Shown here piece after piece: positions 26,888-39,700 of a DNA stretch of 64,000 bases. The notes beneath the pieces are model-generated. The model was not told where the DNA came from and did no database searches. It worked only from the letters and a program-made list of their open reading frames with translations. The position numbers and the translations under genes are program-made. Numbering within the stretch: the first letter of the stretch is position 1; every line of letters begins with the position of its first letter. Source of the DNA: Chionis minor (Eukaryota; Chordata; Aves; Charadriiformes; Chionididae); NCBI GenBank assembly GCA_013398295.1, contig VZSF01010138.1, positions 429,553-493,552 on the forward strand, read 5' to 3'.

Positions 26888-27565
26888 TGCATTTCAGTAG
26901 AAATAAAGAGCTGCAACTATCGTACATGCACAAAAGGCAGGGACAGAAGTGGCTCACCTTGTAGAGGACATATTTTGCACACATTTTACTCTTACCTTTA
27001 TCAGTCTGAGGGTTTGGTTTCACAACTCTCCAGCAGAAATTAAAACGAAGCTTGAGCAGAGCAGTTCAGTGGGGAACCTCATGACTTCTGGGTTTGTGGC
27101 AGCTCACTTCTGTTAGATGGACACAGAGACCGCTAGCCCATTTCCCATCTATCACTAAATGTCTCAGTAGGAAAACAACATTCCCTAACAATGGTATGGA
27201 ACATGCTCTCGGCTCATCTGAATGCAGCTGCAGCTGAAGTTTGATGCTTATTATAAACCTAGCGCAATTAGCACACAGCCATCAGATCTGTGATCCTGCG
27301 GCATCAGTAACTCCCCAGCTTTTCTCTGGCTTTTATCTCTTTTTTCTCCCCCTCCTTCTCCACACCCTTTTCTTTTCCTTTCACTTTCTCAAGCCTTAAA
27401 AGACCTCTTATTTTTTGTATTTCTGTCTACTTTGGTTTTCTTTACAAGGGATTTGCCCTCCTCCTCTCAATTCTCTTGGCCGCTCCCCATCTTCCTCGTG
27501 CGAGCCAAGAAATTCCTGACAGCTGCACTTCCTATTTTGTGTAGCGCTGTCACCGTCATTTAGTT

Positions 27566-27589
27566 TGTGTGCATGCATGCGTGTGTGTG
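27566..27589. repeat. 24-bp alternating pyrimidine-purine tract
   Basis: Strict Y-R alternation of TG/CA/CG steps surrounds the 10-bp palindrome GCATGCATGC at 27571-27580. A GAGAGAGA stretch follows. Such sequences are classic candidates for left-handed (Z) DNA under negative supercoiling. Confidence 0.75.
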
Positions 27590-27752
27590 AGAGAGACATC
27601 CAGCCAGACACGGCTTGAATCCTGCAGCTGCTCCCCTGAGGACTGACAGCCGGAGCACAGTGGCAAAGAGGAAGCTCACAGCCCCGGGAGCACCTGGGAG
27701 AGCCCAGAGCTCTCCGCTTTGACACGCACATTTACCACTGGATTTGCTGGAG

Positions 27753-27780
27753 CCGTGCAGCTGCACATCTCCCTGCACGG
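27753..27780. repeat. nested palindromes
   Basis: GTGCAGCTGCAC at 27755-27766 is a perfect 12-bp palindrome. Overlapping it, CCGTGCAG at 27753-27760 is the reverse complement of CTGCACGG at 27773-27780 with a 12-nt spacer, so two mutually exclusive fold-backs are possible. The palindrome is centred on the E-box CAGCTG. Confidence 0.85.
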
Positions 27781-28605
27781 TTCTGCTGTTGATCCGGGCT
27801 GGCTTTTAACTTTTATCGCAGTCAGCTGTGCTCCATGAAGAGACTGGGCAGGATTTAATCAATAAACGTTTAAAAATTGTACATTTTTTTATCCCTTATT
27901 CACTCTCCAGTCTCACAGCGCATCTTTTTCCTCTACATGCACTGTTTGGTTTTTTTCAGCCTGTCTCCTTCTTGCCCTGAGACGTGCACCAGCAGCTGTA
28001 CAGCCAGTGCTGGTGCTGTGCCAGGGTCAGACGCCCTCCCACATCGACCAGAGATTGTAACTAACAGTGATCTTGGACAAGAAGAATCAGTGTCGATTTA
28101 AATCACTGATTTTTAATAAGAATAAATACTGAATCCTACAAACCCTACCCAGAATCCATCACTTCTGAAACATCCCTCTCTCTCTTTATGACTCAGCATC
28201 TGGTAGACAGCTGAATCCCAACTTCTACGGCATCACATTAAACCTTCTCCAGAATGATTTCTTCATATATTTCCTAGAACTGTACAAAACCATAAGAGCA
28301 GTTGAGTAAAAAAATGCAATAATTCACAGTATCATAGCAACAGTGGTAAAATATGTGCTTCCTACTTATTCATTTTGATCAAGAAAATTATTCACAAGGC
28401 ATCAGATGTTTGGAAAGAAATCCATCTTGTGGTTTGTTAATCAGAAGAAAAATATAGTCTAGAATATCGAGAGAGGTAGCTTTCAAGACTAAAAGGCACT
28501 GCCAGTTATTTCCTGTAAGAAGCTGATAAGACCCTACACACATTTGTTTGCCTGATATTTGATGCTGCCTATCAGTTAACATTCCCATCCAGAAAGTGCT
28601 TAAAC

Positions 28606-28641
28606 ATGCACTTAATTTTAAGCGTACACTTAATTTCAAGC
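28606..28641. repeat. two tandem 18-bp units
   Basis: ATGCACTTAATTTTAAGC is followed at once by GTACACTTAATTTCAAGC, matching at 15 of 18 positions, with a partial third unit after it. Confidence 0.7.
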
Positions 28642-31600
28642 ATACGAGCAGTGGCATTAAATTCAAGATGAGTACTTGTGGCCTTTGAGTTGAGTCCATT
28701 TTTTAACATTTGCAATTGCTTTGTTGGAGCACAGCTCAGAGAAGTAACAACATGCTTACAGGCTTAACAGCAGAAGTGGATCCAGTGCCTCTCCTCTCCC
28801 CACCACCTCCTTGCTGTGCATCCGACCCAGTCCACCCCTGAGACCACTAACATTCCCTTCTCCCTTGGGCTCCTGCCATCCACTTTGCAGTACTTTCCAA
28901 GATCCTACCTTCCCGTGTTGCAGTCTCCTCGTAGCACTGTGTCCTTGGGTTTGCTCCCGGCGTTGCTCCCTTACTGCTAGAGACACAGGATATGTGTAAA
29001 GCCCACACTGAAGTGCCCACGTTTGCTTTTTATGGTCAACTCGCACCTCCACATCAGCGCTGCACACACACCTCACCCAACAGTAAACTTACTGAGGACA
29101 AACCTGGGTGACATCAAGGAGTGAGTAAAATGGAAGAGGATTCAGTCAATTGGCACTCAGAGGTATAGTGAACTATGGGCTTACTGACCACAAAGCTGGT
29201 GAAGGTTACCTGGAGACAACTGGAACCCAATTTAGATAAGTTGTTGACAACCCTCGAAAAAGCATGGTGGCCACCACGCCTCAGAAATTTGAGTGGAAAG
29301 TTTTATATTGAGTCCTTTTTTTCCGCACCCTCAAACATTACAGTGATATTTTGTCTTTATCATAAGCACATGCATGTGACAACCCCAAGCACTACAAGTT
29401 CTCCCTTGAGGAGCGGCTGCATTTCAGCTGTCTTTGCACAGCTTATCAATTTTTATGTTAGTCTGGGGCGCCAGGTAAAGTTGTTCCATAATGGTGTGAC
29501 CTTGTAAATAATCCATTATAAATTATTCTGTGTCTGCACGCAGGTAAACAAGTGTCTCACACATTGCAGATGTTGCTAGCTGTGCTGAAAAACCACCAGC
29601 TAGCTGTTGATTTTAGCAGAACAATCAGCACAAAGTATCAAAAGGCAGATATGTCTCTGTCCCACCTTGTGGCTTGATCAGCATAAGGCAGATGCTATTT
29701 TTTCAGGTATGTCTTTTGCTTTGTGATACAAGACAGTTGAGGACAGGATGCGGTCCTAGGGGCACAGTGAGCAGATCAGATCTTTCTTGTTCATCAGTTC
29801 TTCCAGCTTTCAGGCGATCCACTGGAAGACAGTATCACCAGAAGGAGACATGTTTTATAAATAAGCAATGGCAGACAAAAAGCAATTGAATTAGATCCCC
29901 AAACCTTTACTAAGATAGATGATCCTTGAAAGTACAGCTAGGATATTAAACATAGTGAAAGTATAATTCTTAATTTCCAGGCATCTGTGAGAATAGTTAC
30001 CATCCTTTTGGGAGTATTGTAGTGACTGTAGCTGGTAGATCTTTAAATGAGACAATATTTCCTTTTGATATTGCATCATTAAGAAAACTGATTTCTATAC
30101 CCAGCCAAATGTTTCATATAACTCTTTCCTCCCTTTTCTTAATGTGTGCAATTGTGAAAGAGCAGCACTGTAGGGATTTAGTGGTTATATCTCTTTATGA
30201 GTCTGAACTGTGACATGGACGACTCCGTGAGTTTATTGATTTTAATTTCTTATATTTGGGATTTATCTTCTCTGCTTTTACTTAACAGCTGAGAATACTC
30301 ACGGTGTTGATACAGAAGGTGGGCTACCCAAGGGCAAATTTCAGATCTTCATTTATCCACCTAAGCATTTATTTGTTTGCTTCTGGATGGATACCAACTC
30401 TCAGGCTTTGATCCAGGCTTTGATCAAGAGTGGCTAAAGGGTGCACTCTGTGAGAAAGCATTCCTCTTTCTCAGCCTCCATAGCCAGAGCTGAGTGTAGG
30501 AGGGCCCTTAAGTGGATTTCCATGAGTATCAGAGGGAGATATCAGGCATTCCCTTTGAAGATCCTTTGTTATTGAAATCTGGATTCTGTTCCCCTATTTG
30601 GTCTGAAAACCCTGAACTACAAGGCACACAGTAGGGTCTTCTAGGGGGAAAAGGGATCTGAAAGATTTGGGTTACTATCCTGGGTCTTCCTTTTCCCAGG
30701 AAGACAGCTGGAATGGCCCTGAAAGCAAAGGAAGAGAAAACTTGTGAGAAAATCCCCTTTTTGGGTTGTTACCTAAGTACCACCATCCCACTTGACAATA
30801 GTGAAGATAAACTTAGAGAGCTGCTGGTGTAAACCAGACTCAGCAATTCTTGGGCCATTTCAGTACAGGAAGAAGAGCTCAGCCAGGTTGATATCCTTCC
30901 TGGAGCATTTAAGGACTAAGCTAATAAAGTGCTTTATGGCTGAGAATTCGTGTGGCTACAGAGGGAAGATGAAAAGCTATGAAAGAATAGATGGAGAGTA
31001 TCTGTCATCCTTGGAAGAGGTGTTTTCTCCTGTGGATGCACCATCAAACTTTGATGCTAGGAGGGAGCAATCTCTGTTAGTGATTTGTTGCTCACCTTGC
31101 TCAGTTAGCTGTTCTTTTTCCTGTGACATTGTTTTTATCTTCTTCAACTCCCTTAACATCTATCAGGCAAGTATTTGTACCCAATTGTGTCTTTACATTC
31201 CAGCATGAAGAGCCCCAGCCACAGGCTGGACATTGCTGCAGCTTTAGGTATTGCTGCCAGAGAGAATTAACAGCCATAGGTTGATGGGGGTAACGAACTC
31301 TAATCATGACTTTCTCACTTGTCTGTTTTGGTTCAGTAACACAGGGACTGATGTAAGCTTTTCTTTAAAAAAGAAAGAAAAGTTTCTTCATACGCCTTTC
31401 CCTGCCTCCTTTCAACCCGCCACCCTCCCCTTACTTTCCCTTCTTTCTTCCAGTACTGCCCAGCCTAGCAGGTTGTTACAGCTTTCTCCATCTTCTATTT
31501 TGAGATAAGATCAACATCAGCCAGTTGCAAGGCAGGGCTATGTCCAAAGCCATTTCCAGTTCGCCCCCCATGCAAGGGGGGCATTCGTGCCCATTATGGG

Positions 31601-33738
31601 TGCTACAGCAGACTCATTCATGGACTCGCTTCTTTCCGCTGTGAGATTCCCTTGCTTGAGCGCTGTGTTTTCCTTGGCGCAGTGTGTAAGATGAGAAGGA
31701 ATCTTTACATGGAAATCTCTCCAGCTATGGGAAACATTTCCCTGTGCACATGTCCTAGCAAGAGATCTACTGCATCCATAATTGCAGTCAGCACTTGGAA
31801 TGTGGTGACGTCTCCATCTTTCATGACCAAACATAGTATTTGCCATCGCTCAAGGATAGAATAGGCTCTAACAGCATTAACCTATGGTCCCTTATCTACT
31901 GCTTTCGTCACACTGTCCATTTGTATCTATTTGGAGAAAAATTGTGTTGTCTGCTGCTCATGATGCCAAGCTGCCTGGCAAAGCTGATTTGTTGTGCTTG
32001 TGGTATTCCTGCTCCTCTCCTTTGAGCTTCTTAGGCAGCAGCGAGTCAGTCTTTTGCTTTGTGGTTCTCTCTTTCCCAAGCCTTCTGATCTTGCATAAGC
32101 CTTTCCTAAAATCCATAAATGCTCATTGCAAGCTGAGCCATAAGGTGCTCAGTGCTTCAACTTTGCTTTCTCCCAGGGACCATTTAAATGAGGACAAGCC
32201 ACTGTTTTATTTGATGAGAGAATAACACACAGGGGTGCAGTTCTTCCATGTTGTCCTCCAGCCCAGACGTCACACCTAACTGAGACCAGCGTCACAGTAA
32301 GCCTATTGTTAGAGGTGGAGGAATGCACGCTTTGTACAGTAGCTTCAAATTAATCCTGGTATTAGTGAGTCCTGAAAAAAAAACCACAGCATGTTTTAAT
32401 CAAACAAAGCACAAACAGTTCTCCCTTAGACTGGGAGGAGAAATGAAGGGGGTGATTCCATCCCTCCATGTCTAATGCAGACAGTGACAGATGGAGGAAC
32501 CATGGGGAATACTAATAAAATGGGATAGGAAGAGATCAGAGCCATCACTGCTGGGAATGCCTGATCGCTCAGTTATCCTTCACCCCAGGTGCCTCTTGGG
32601 CTGTTGAACAGGAGTCACTTGCTTTGCAGCCATGATCACATCCAGCTCCTCCCCCAATCTGGTCATACACTGACTCCTGTTCACAGACATACACCTTTCC
32701 TTGGGCAAAGCTGCTTCAGGTGTCCCCTCTAAAAGCGAGACCCCTATTTCCAGTATCAGACTGGACACATTCACTGCCAATAGCTCTAACTACAACATCC
32801 ATGTGCCCGCAATGAATAGCACCTGCTGATTAAACACAGGTGCTAAGTGTCCTTTTAGCACTGGGATTAATAAAATTACAAATCAAGAACCTTCTCTTCA
32901 CTTCACCCGCTTCTTTTTTTCCTTAGTCTATAGATCTACCCAGGCTGTTTTTTTGGTTTCTTCTGGAAAGTGTAACTCATCTTGAGTTTTAATTGCACTC
33001 ACCAGATTAAGATTTGTCTCTGCTGATCTTCTTCTAGAGGGGGTAAATTAGCCCTTTAGTAGCCCCATGGTAGCTTGGCTAAACTGCTTACTGTGCTGAC
33101 TAAATTCATTTACGGTTAGTTTGATAGCTTTCCACCAGATCGTGCAATATAGATATAATTCAAGACAATGGAGCATCATTAGCCTTTAATGATTGCACTT
33201 GGTTCAGATTGTAGGTGGGTTCATGGGCTGAAGTCCAAGAGAAGCAGTTTGCTCCAGGCATCTCTGCAGAGAGGTGGAGGCTGAATATGGGAAAAGGGAC
33301 ATATAATTCCGGGAGGGTTTTCAGAGGGGCTTCAGGCAGAAGGAAAAAAAAGGTTTGATAGCAGAGAAGAGGAACAGCTGAGGCTGAACAAAGAGAGAGC
33401 AACCTCTGTCAGGAACATTTCCACAGCCCAGAAGTCAGGCATCATTCTAGCATCAAGCCCCAGTCCCTTTTGCCGTGCTCTCGAGACACTCCTGAGAGCA
33501 GCAACCACAGACAGCTGTGCCCCGGCAGAGCCGTTCCCTTGCTGGCGTCCTGCTCGAGCACACCAAGCCCGGACCCCTCTGCAGGCAGTAAGACCTGCAG
33601 CAAGGCTGGACAGCCCGGAGGATGGAGCAGAGGATCTGCCCTACAGGGAAGGCTTTTCCCTGCACTACAAGACCAGACCAGGCACTCATGCAAGAGGCAT
33701 ATTTAAAACACCATGCATTGACAAATAATTGCTTACAG

Positions 33739-33752
33739 AAAAAAAAAAAAAA
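33739..33752 (+). repeat. poly(A) run
   Basis: Fourteen consecutive A. No retroposed body is recognisable before it. Confidence 0.85.
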
Positions 33753-36235
33753 TCAACACACAGCTCTGAGAGATACAAATCTAAGCAAAAACAAATAACC
33801 CACTGGTGCCCAGTCTGACAGGCGGTCAGTTCCCTGCTACCAGATGCACACAAAAAAATATTTCATTGTTTAACTACTATTTTGCCCTTCCCCACACTTA
33901 CTGTGCTGTGCATTTCATCCACTTTCCAAGCAGCCTGCGTTGCTGTAGCCAAGCTCCACATGGTGCTGGGCAGGAAATGTTCAGTCCTGGCTCCACCTGC
34001 AGTGACAACAAAATGTTTCGAGGCAGAGACGGCAAAAGGCACAAGGTCCATTTTGCAAGTTACCCGCCCGCGGCAAAAGGAAATCTAGAAGAGAATGATG
34101 CAGGAGATGAGCTAAAATTGGAGATGACAATTAACCCCACCCCATTTTGAAGATTTCCACCTCTCCTATGCAAACAAAACCAGAGGTGAGTTCAGCTCAG
34201 TAAATCAGCATAAAGTAAACCAATTTATTCAGCTATAGTAATTTTTCTGCCAGATTAGTGAGTTGAATCAGCATAGAGAGAGTCTACAGGCGCCAACGCT
34301 TGCACAGATAAATGGCAGGATCTTAAAGATTGGATTGAAGAGGAAAGAAGCTTAGTGAGCAGTAGTCAGCAAGGAGATGATCTTACCTCATCTTATGGTA
34401 CCCTAAGCCCATCAAACTGGTGAGACAGGGATTGGACTTCAGCACTTCCATGCAATTCTTGATCTGTATCTGCATCTGTAGAAAACAGAATTTATAATAC
34501 AGCCAGAATAAAGTATAATCTATGCTCTATACAAAATAGTCTCTATAGAGGAGTATAATATAATCTATACAGCATGTTGGTTATATATGTGTGTGTGAAA
34601 AGTGGTGATCAAAGGTATGTATAGGAGTTCCTGGTTCCTACAGGACCAGAGACCCTTCTGGGTTGGACATAGCTTCTCCCAGAAGTCTGTTAACAACCTG
34701 GTGGGTTGTCTCTAGCTGAAGTACAAACTATAACCGTTTCCTGCTGCTTTGGTTACAGGCAAGCCTGCTGGGCACGGAGCTCCCCCAGCCTTCGCAGAGG
34801 ACACCTGGCCTCCCTGGGACCTGCTCAGCACCTGTCAGGATCACGCTGAGCCTGGTCTCCTGCCTGCCGAGGAGATGGGCTGGCAGAGTCCTCTGCAAAC
34901 GCTGCCCCGTACTTACTGTACTTACTGACTGGGAGAGGGCTGCCTCGAAGATGCGCAGAGGAGAACAGCCCGGCTCTTCAAAACCTGCTCGACACACTCG
35001 CGCTGCTGAGCAGGCTCTCCAGCAGCACCAGGCTGGCCCGGGATGGATGCCACCGCCACATGGCCAGTTACACCATGAAACCCAGCCAGCAGCTTCCTCG
35101 GTGCCATTAGCTTGCTCATTTGGGAATGAGTCACAGCCTTGGCCATGGCTCTCCCCGCTTCCAGAGGAACCCAGCATGCACGTTTGTCACTTGCTGACTG
35201 TATGCTTAGAGATTTTCTCTCTTTCTTGCTCTCTTTTTTTTTTTTCTTTTTTTACTAGAGAGTGAAGCATACGGTGCATCGCTGTCTGATTAGCTAACAG
35301 CTTCCTGGTGCATGTGGGAATTACTGTATCCAATGCTTTTAGAGCGGGTATTTGTACTACTTTTACCTGCCACTCTCCATATTAATCAATTCCCGCCTTC
35401 AGGATTTTATTTCTACCAAATTACAAAGATCACCTTACTTTCAATCCACTCTGTCTGTCTCCTGGATACATGTCGGCAAGAAAAGTATGGGTTGTGTTGC
35501 AATTTCTTTGACTATTATGATATATTAAAACAAGATTAATTAAAATGACTCTGCTTAACATGTCGTGATGCAGTGAGAGGACTTTCAGGTACTTAAGGCT
35601 ACTCCCCCTGTTGTGTCCTGTGTTGGCACCATTTATATTTTTTTTCTTAAGTAATTTTTCCTTCTGGTGAAGTCTGCTGGGTGACAGCCCTAGAGCCTGC
35701 AGGCTTACATCTGCAGACCAGCTCTCTCTCAACTAGTCCTCTGAAAGTGTCCCCTAGGAACGGTGACTGCCAAAGGGTGCAGCCCCAGAAAGAAGCTCCA
35801 AGACTGGATCCCAATCCTTCCAGCAGTGCCAGGCTTGGGCAGAGATACACAGGCAATTTAACACAGGCAGGGAAAGCCAAAATGAGCCCTCTGGCAGGTT
35901 AAATATTATGCAGGACAAGGAATAAACAATCCTCTCTCAACTATAGAAGAGTGAAGAATACTTGTGTATAACCTTCTCTGGTACTGAAATTATACAACAT
36001 ATAGTCTTATACTGCATGATATATAGGATATTTCAATGGGATTTCACTGTCTGGAAACAAAACTTCAACAGAAGAACAGTTTTCCAGTACTTTCTAATGA
36101 GGCACGTTCTCCTCACTACAAAGTCCCCACACATAGTGTCTTATGACACAATCAAAAAGGATAGTGACTTTACTTCAAGTATTCTGCTTCTCAATACATT
36201 CTAATGCTGAAATTTATAAGCTTCTGCTCATCTTT

Positions 36236-36251
36236 AAAAAAAAAAAAAAAA
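36236..36251 (+). repeat. poly(A) run
   Basis: Sixteen consecutive A followed by ACAACAAA. No attached element is recognised. Confidence 0.85.
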
Positions 36252-36698
36252 CACAACAAACTAATAAACATTTGAAAGTCTCCTAAGCACAGCCATTATT
36301 GCTTGGCTGCTTGCCATTTTAGGCAGAAAGCTGTTCAGAAAGGAAGACTTGAGCATTGCAGTCACACTAACAGGAGATATTTGTCCAAAGTGTAGACCTC
36401 CCTGAAGACAACAGCAATACGTCATTGGCAAATTTAATCTATTGCATCACTAGTTTGAAATTCCTAGCAGCCACTGGCAGAGAGTTCCCAAGGACTCAGC
36501 GCTGACCCAATTCTTCTCCTGTCCGTATCAGTGGTAGCATTCCAATCAAGGACAAAATGAGATTGGGAAGGAAATCTTTGGAAAATACCATCATGCTCTT
36601 TGCAAATGGAAAACCATTGAAAATTTCAAACTTGGGATCATTTCAGAAGTTGTCCAAAAATCTAGCGTCAGCAAGCTTTCAATTTCTAATGAAAAATT

Positions 36699-36715
36699 AA
36701 AAAAAAAAAAAAAAA
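36699..36715 (+). repeat. poly(A) run
   Basis: Seventeen consecutive A followed by CACAAGC and A7. Confidence 0.85.
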
Positions 36716-39700
36716 CACAAGCAAAAAAACTCCTGGTTGATGGAAAAAGAATATGTGTATATATATAAAAATGAAACTGAGAAGTCATGGAGATATAGTA
36801 GCTTCCAAGCCAGTTACTGCCAATAAAGCAAATGCTGTTGACTGCAGAGTATCCAGGATATGTTATTTTATTTGTTGATATTAAAGAAGAAAAAAAATCC
36901 AACAAATTGGGAGCATGGTGCAGAGAGAAACTTCCTGGGTCATAAAGTCCAGACTTCTAGTATCCCAGGCACCACATAATTGACTGCTTTTTATCTGAGT
37001 TATCTCCGGTCTTCTAGATGGATGTGGAAAAAATATAAAACAGGAGAAGCAATACTAGCAATCAGAAAATAAAAAATGACATGTTTTCTTCTGTATCATA
37101 AGCAAAGCCACGTTAGCAGTGGGAGTAGCCATAAACACAGCAACCTGTAAGGCTCCAGCACTTAAGGCAAAGACTTAAGTGTAGCGAAAGGTCTGATCAA
37201 TTCTTGAAGAAATGCACTGTAGTCTTATTACACCCGTGTCACAGGACTGGCAGAAGGTCTGCTGGACAGAGGCGCTGAAGGAGAGAGCTGGGGACTCTCT
37301 CAGCTGGGGGCTGTTTGGTGCCTCACTCCTGCTTTGCTCTGGGTTTTCTCCCACTCCTGCCTGATGGGATGCAAACGCTCTCTGCTCGCAGGGGAATGGT
37401 CTCAGGTTCAGCCCGTGGTGACGAAATCCTAAGCTTAATGTAGCCAGAGTTACACTGACACAGATGGGAACACAGCTGCATCCTGCAGGGCTAAACCATG
37501 TCTCTGGCAGAAGAGGTCCAGAGCTGCTCATTCACTGATTTTATCAAGTGGTTTAACATCCATTGCAGCAGGCATCAGTATCCGTCCTCTCCTCCTTGTC
37601 CTGCAGCGTCCACTAAGCTGCAGGGTTGTGTTTCCATTCAGTCTACTTGCCTCTGTCACCTTTAACTATTCTGTGCAAACCAAGGTTTGGGAGCTCGACT
37701 CTTCTTGGGCAGAGGTGGAAATCAAAGTTTGGTCTCTCTTTTTATGGTGAGCTGTTGGATGCAAATGGAGGCACTGATTATACTGTTGCTTGGGAAGAAA
37801 AGTCCAGGATCCTACACTAGAAGAAGGTTCAAAGCTCTGAAACGAATGAAGAAGAATTCCCAAACTAGAGAAGGCAGATGGTTTCTATATTTCCCCTTTG
37901 TCATGTTTGCTGGGGAGATTCCTGAGACTGGACGCCTGACTCTACACATATATTAAATGAACTCTAAATAGCGATGAGGTGCTAATAAATAAAGTGCTGC
38001 GAAGTGAAGCTTAAATATTTTGGGTTGGTGGTCAAGGCAAAAAGTGGATCTCTTACGATTAGCCCCCAGATCACATTTTCACTCAAGAAGCACCAAGAAG
38101 TGTCTTTCAAAAACCAGCCCCTGGATTTTTCTGTGAATCCACTACTCAGTAGCAATGAGGACTTGATGCAGCAAAACACAGAAGCGTGTGTCTGGCCGCA
38201 AGCAGGTGATCAGCCCTGCCTATGCTCAAGATTCCCCCTCCCCACCAACAGCTGGGGAGGTGCAGGGGCAGCTCCTGGGACTGTGTCCCTGTCCCCGGCC
38301 ACACCGGCGAGACCAGGGCTGGTTATCTTGAACAAGAGTGGCAGACTCTAATGCTTGAACACTGGTGTCTTGAGTAATGACCTTGATTTCCCAAAAAGAC
38401 CTGCTAATGATAATACCAGCCTGTGCACCTGATAATAGGGATTTGTCTTGGATATTGTTTGACATGTTTAGAGGCAGAGAATGAAAAAGCTAATGAGTAT
38501 ATTAATAACCATGGTCTCTTCACCGGGCGAGGGAGAAGTTCATATGAAGCTTTCTTGCCTCATAAAGCCTTTCCAAATCTATGCTCAGGAAAAGAGAAAA
38601 GGCTATTTTTAAATATATCGTATTCTTAAAGAGGCACTTGCCTGGAAATGACTGAGCTTCAGAAACCATTGTTTAACTGCAGCCTAATAGATAAAGCATT
38701 GCTTTGGGCTTTACGAAAACTAGAGTCCAGTCTCTCCGCAACAAACTTTGCTCTGCTTGGAGCTTTTGATGAGAATTCATTTCCATAAATTGTTCCTGTT
38801 AAGCTGGTGGGTCCATGTGGGAGCTGGCAATGTCTCCTTTCCAGCCCACGGGGGGAGATGAGAATCAGCCCCGTGTCTTTTACAGGAAGGGAAGGAAAGG
38901 GAGAAGTAATAGCAAGCTACATGAGGCAGAGGGAATTGATTGCAACCAGCCAGATATAATTACATTGTGGAGGACATTTAATATTTCATCTTGATCTTTG
39001 CTGTATCAGGAGAGTAAAGAAAATCGCCATATGAGGGAGAGAGAGGCTGCAACTTCTCTTGATTTGAATTGTAAATTCCCACAAGCAAAACCAGGAGGTA
39101 CTTTGAGACAATCTGTACTGCTGCTGCCTGAATGTATGTGACCCAGATTGCAGGGAGAACCAGAAAGCCACTCCACCTGCTTGGAGACAACAGTGGCACT
39201 AAGCCACCATGGCAGGTCCCCAGCACAGCAGGTATTTAATCCAATTGTACTAATTAATTTCTCTTCTCCCTTCACTCCTGGGTAGCTACAGACATACTCG
39301 CACAGGGCGCTCTGGTTAACCACTGCAAGGAGGAAAGAGCTTTACATCCCACAATCTTAAATGGATCCATCCTCAAAGCCAGACCTTTTAAACAGCACAG
39401 CATGGGGTTTTGTTATGATTGGTGTAAGTAACGTGCAGGCACATGGGAAGAGACAGTTACTGCTCAAGAAAGTTTACAGCATTTGAAAGGAAAAGGCAGG
39501 AAGGTAAACAGAGGCACTGGACCAAGGTCAAACAGAGAAACAAGAAGTAGCCCAGAAAGAAGGACACCTGCTATACTAAGGGAGTATACACACTCAAGGC
39601 ATGCCCATCCCATGCAGAGCCTCCAAGAAAGCATATCAAATCCCAGTAAATCCACCCAGCCTCCACTGCCTCCTACTTCTGGTGTCTGGACCCAAAAAAC

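Noticed and set aside
34909..34929. Tandem GTACTTACT pair resembling splice-donor complements
   Set aside because: It is a simple 9-bp duplication with no matching acceptor or open exon next to it.
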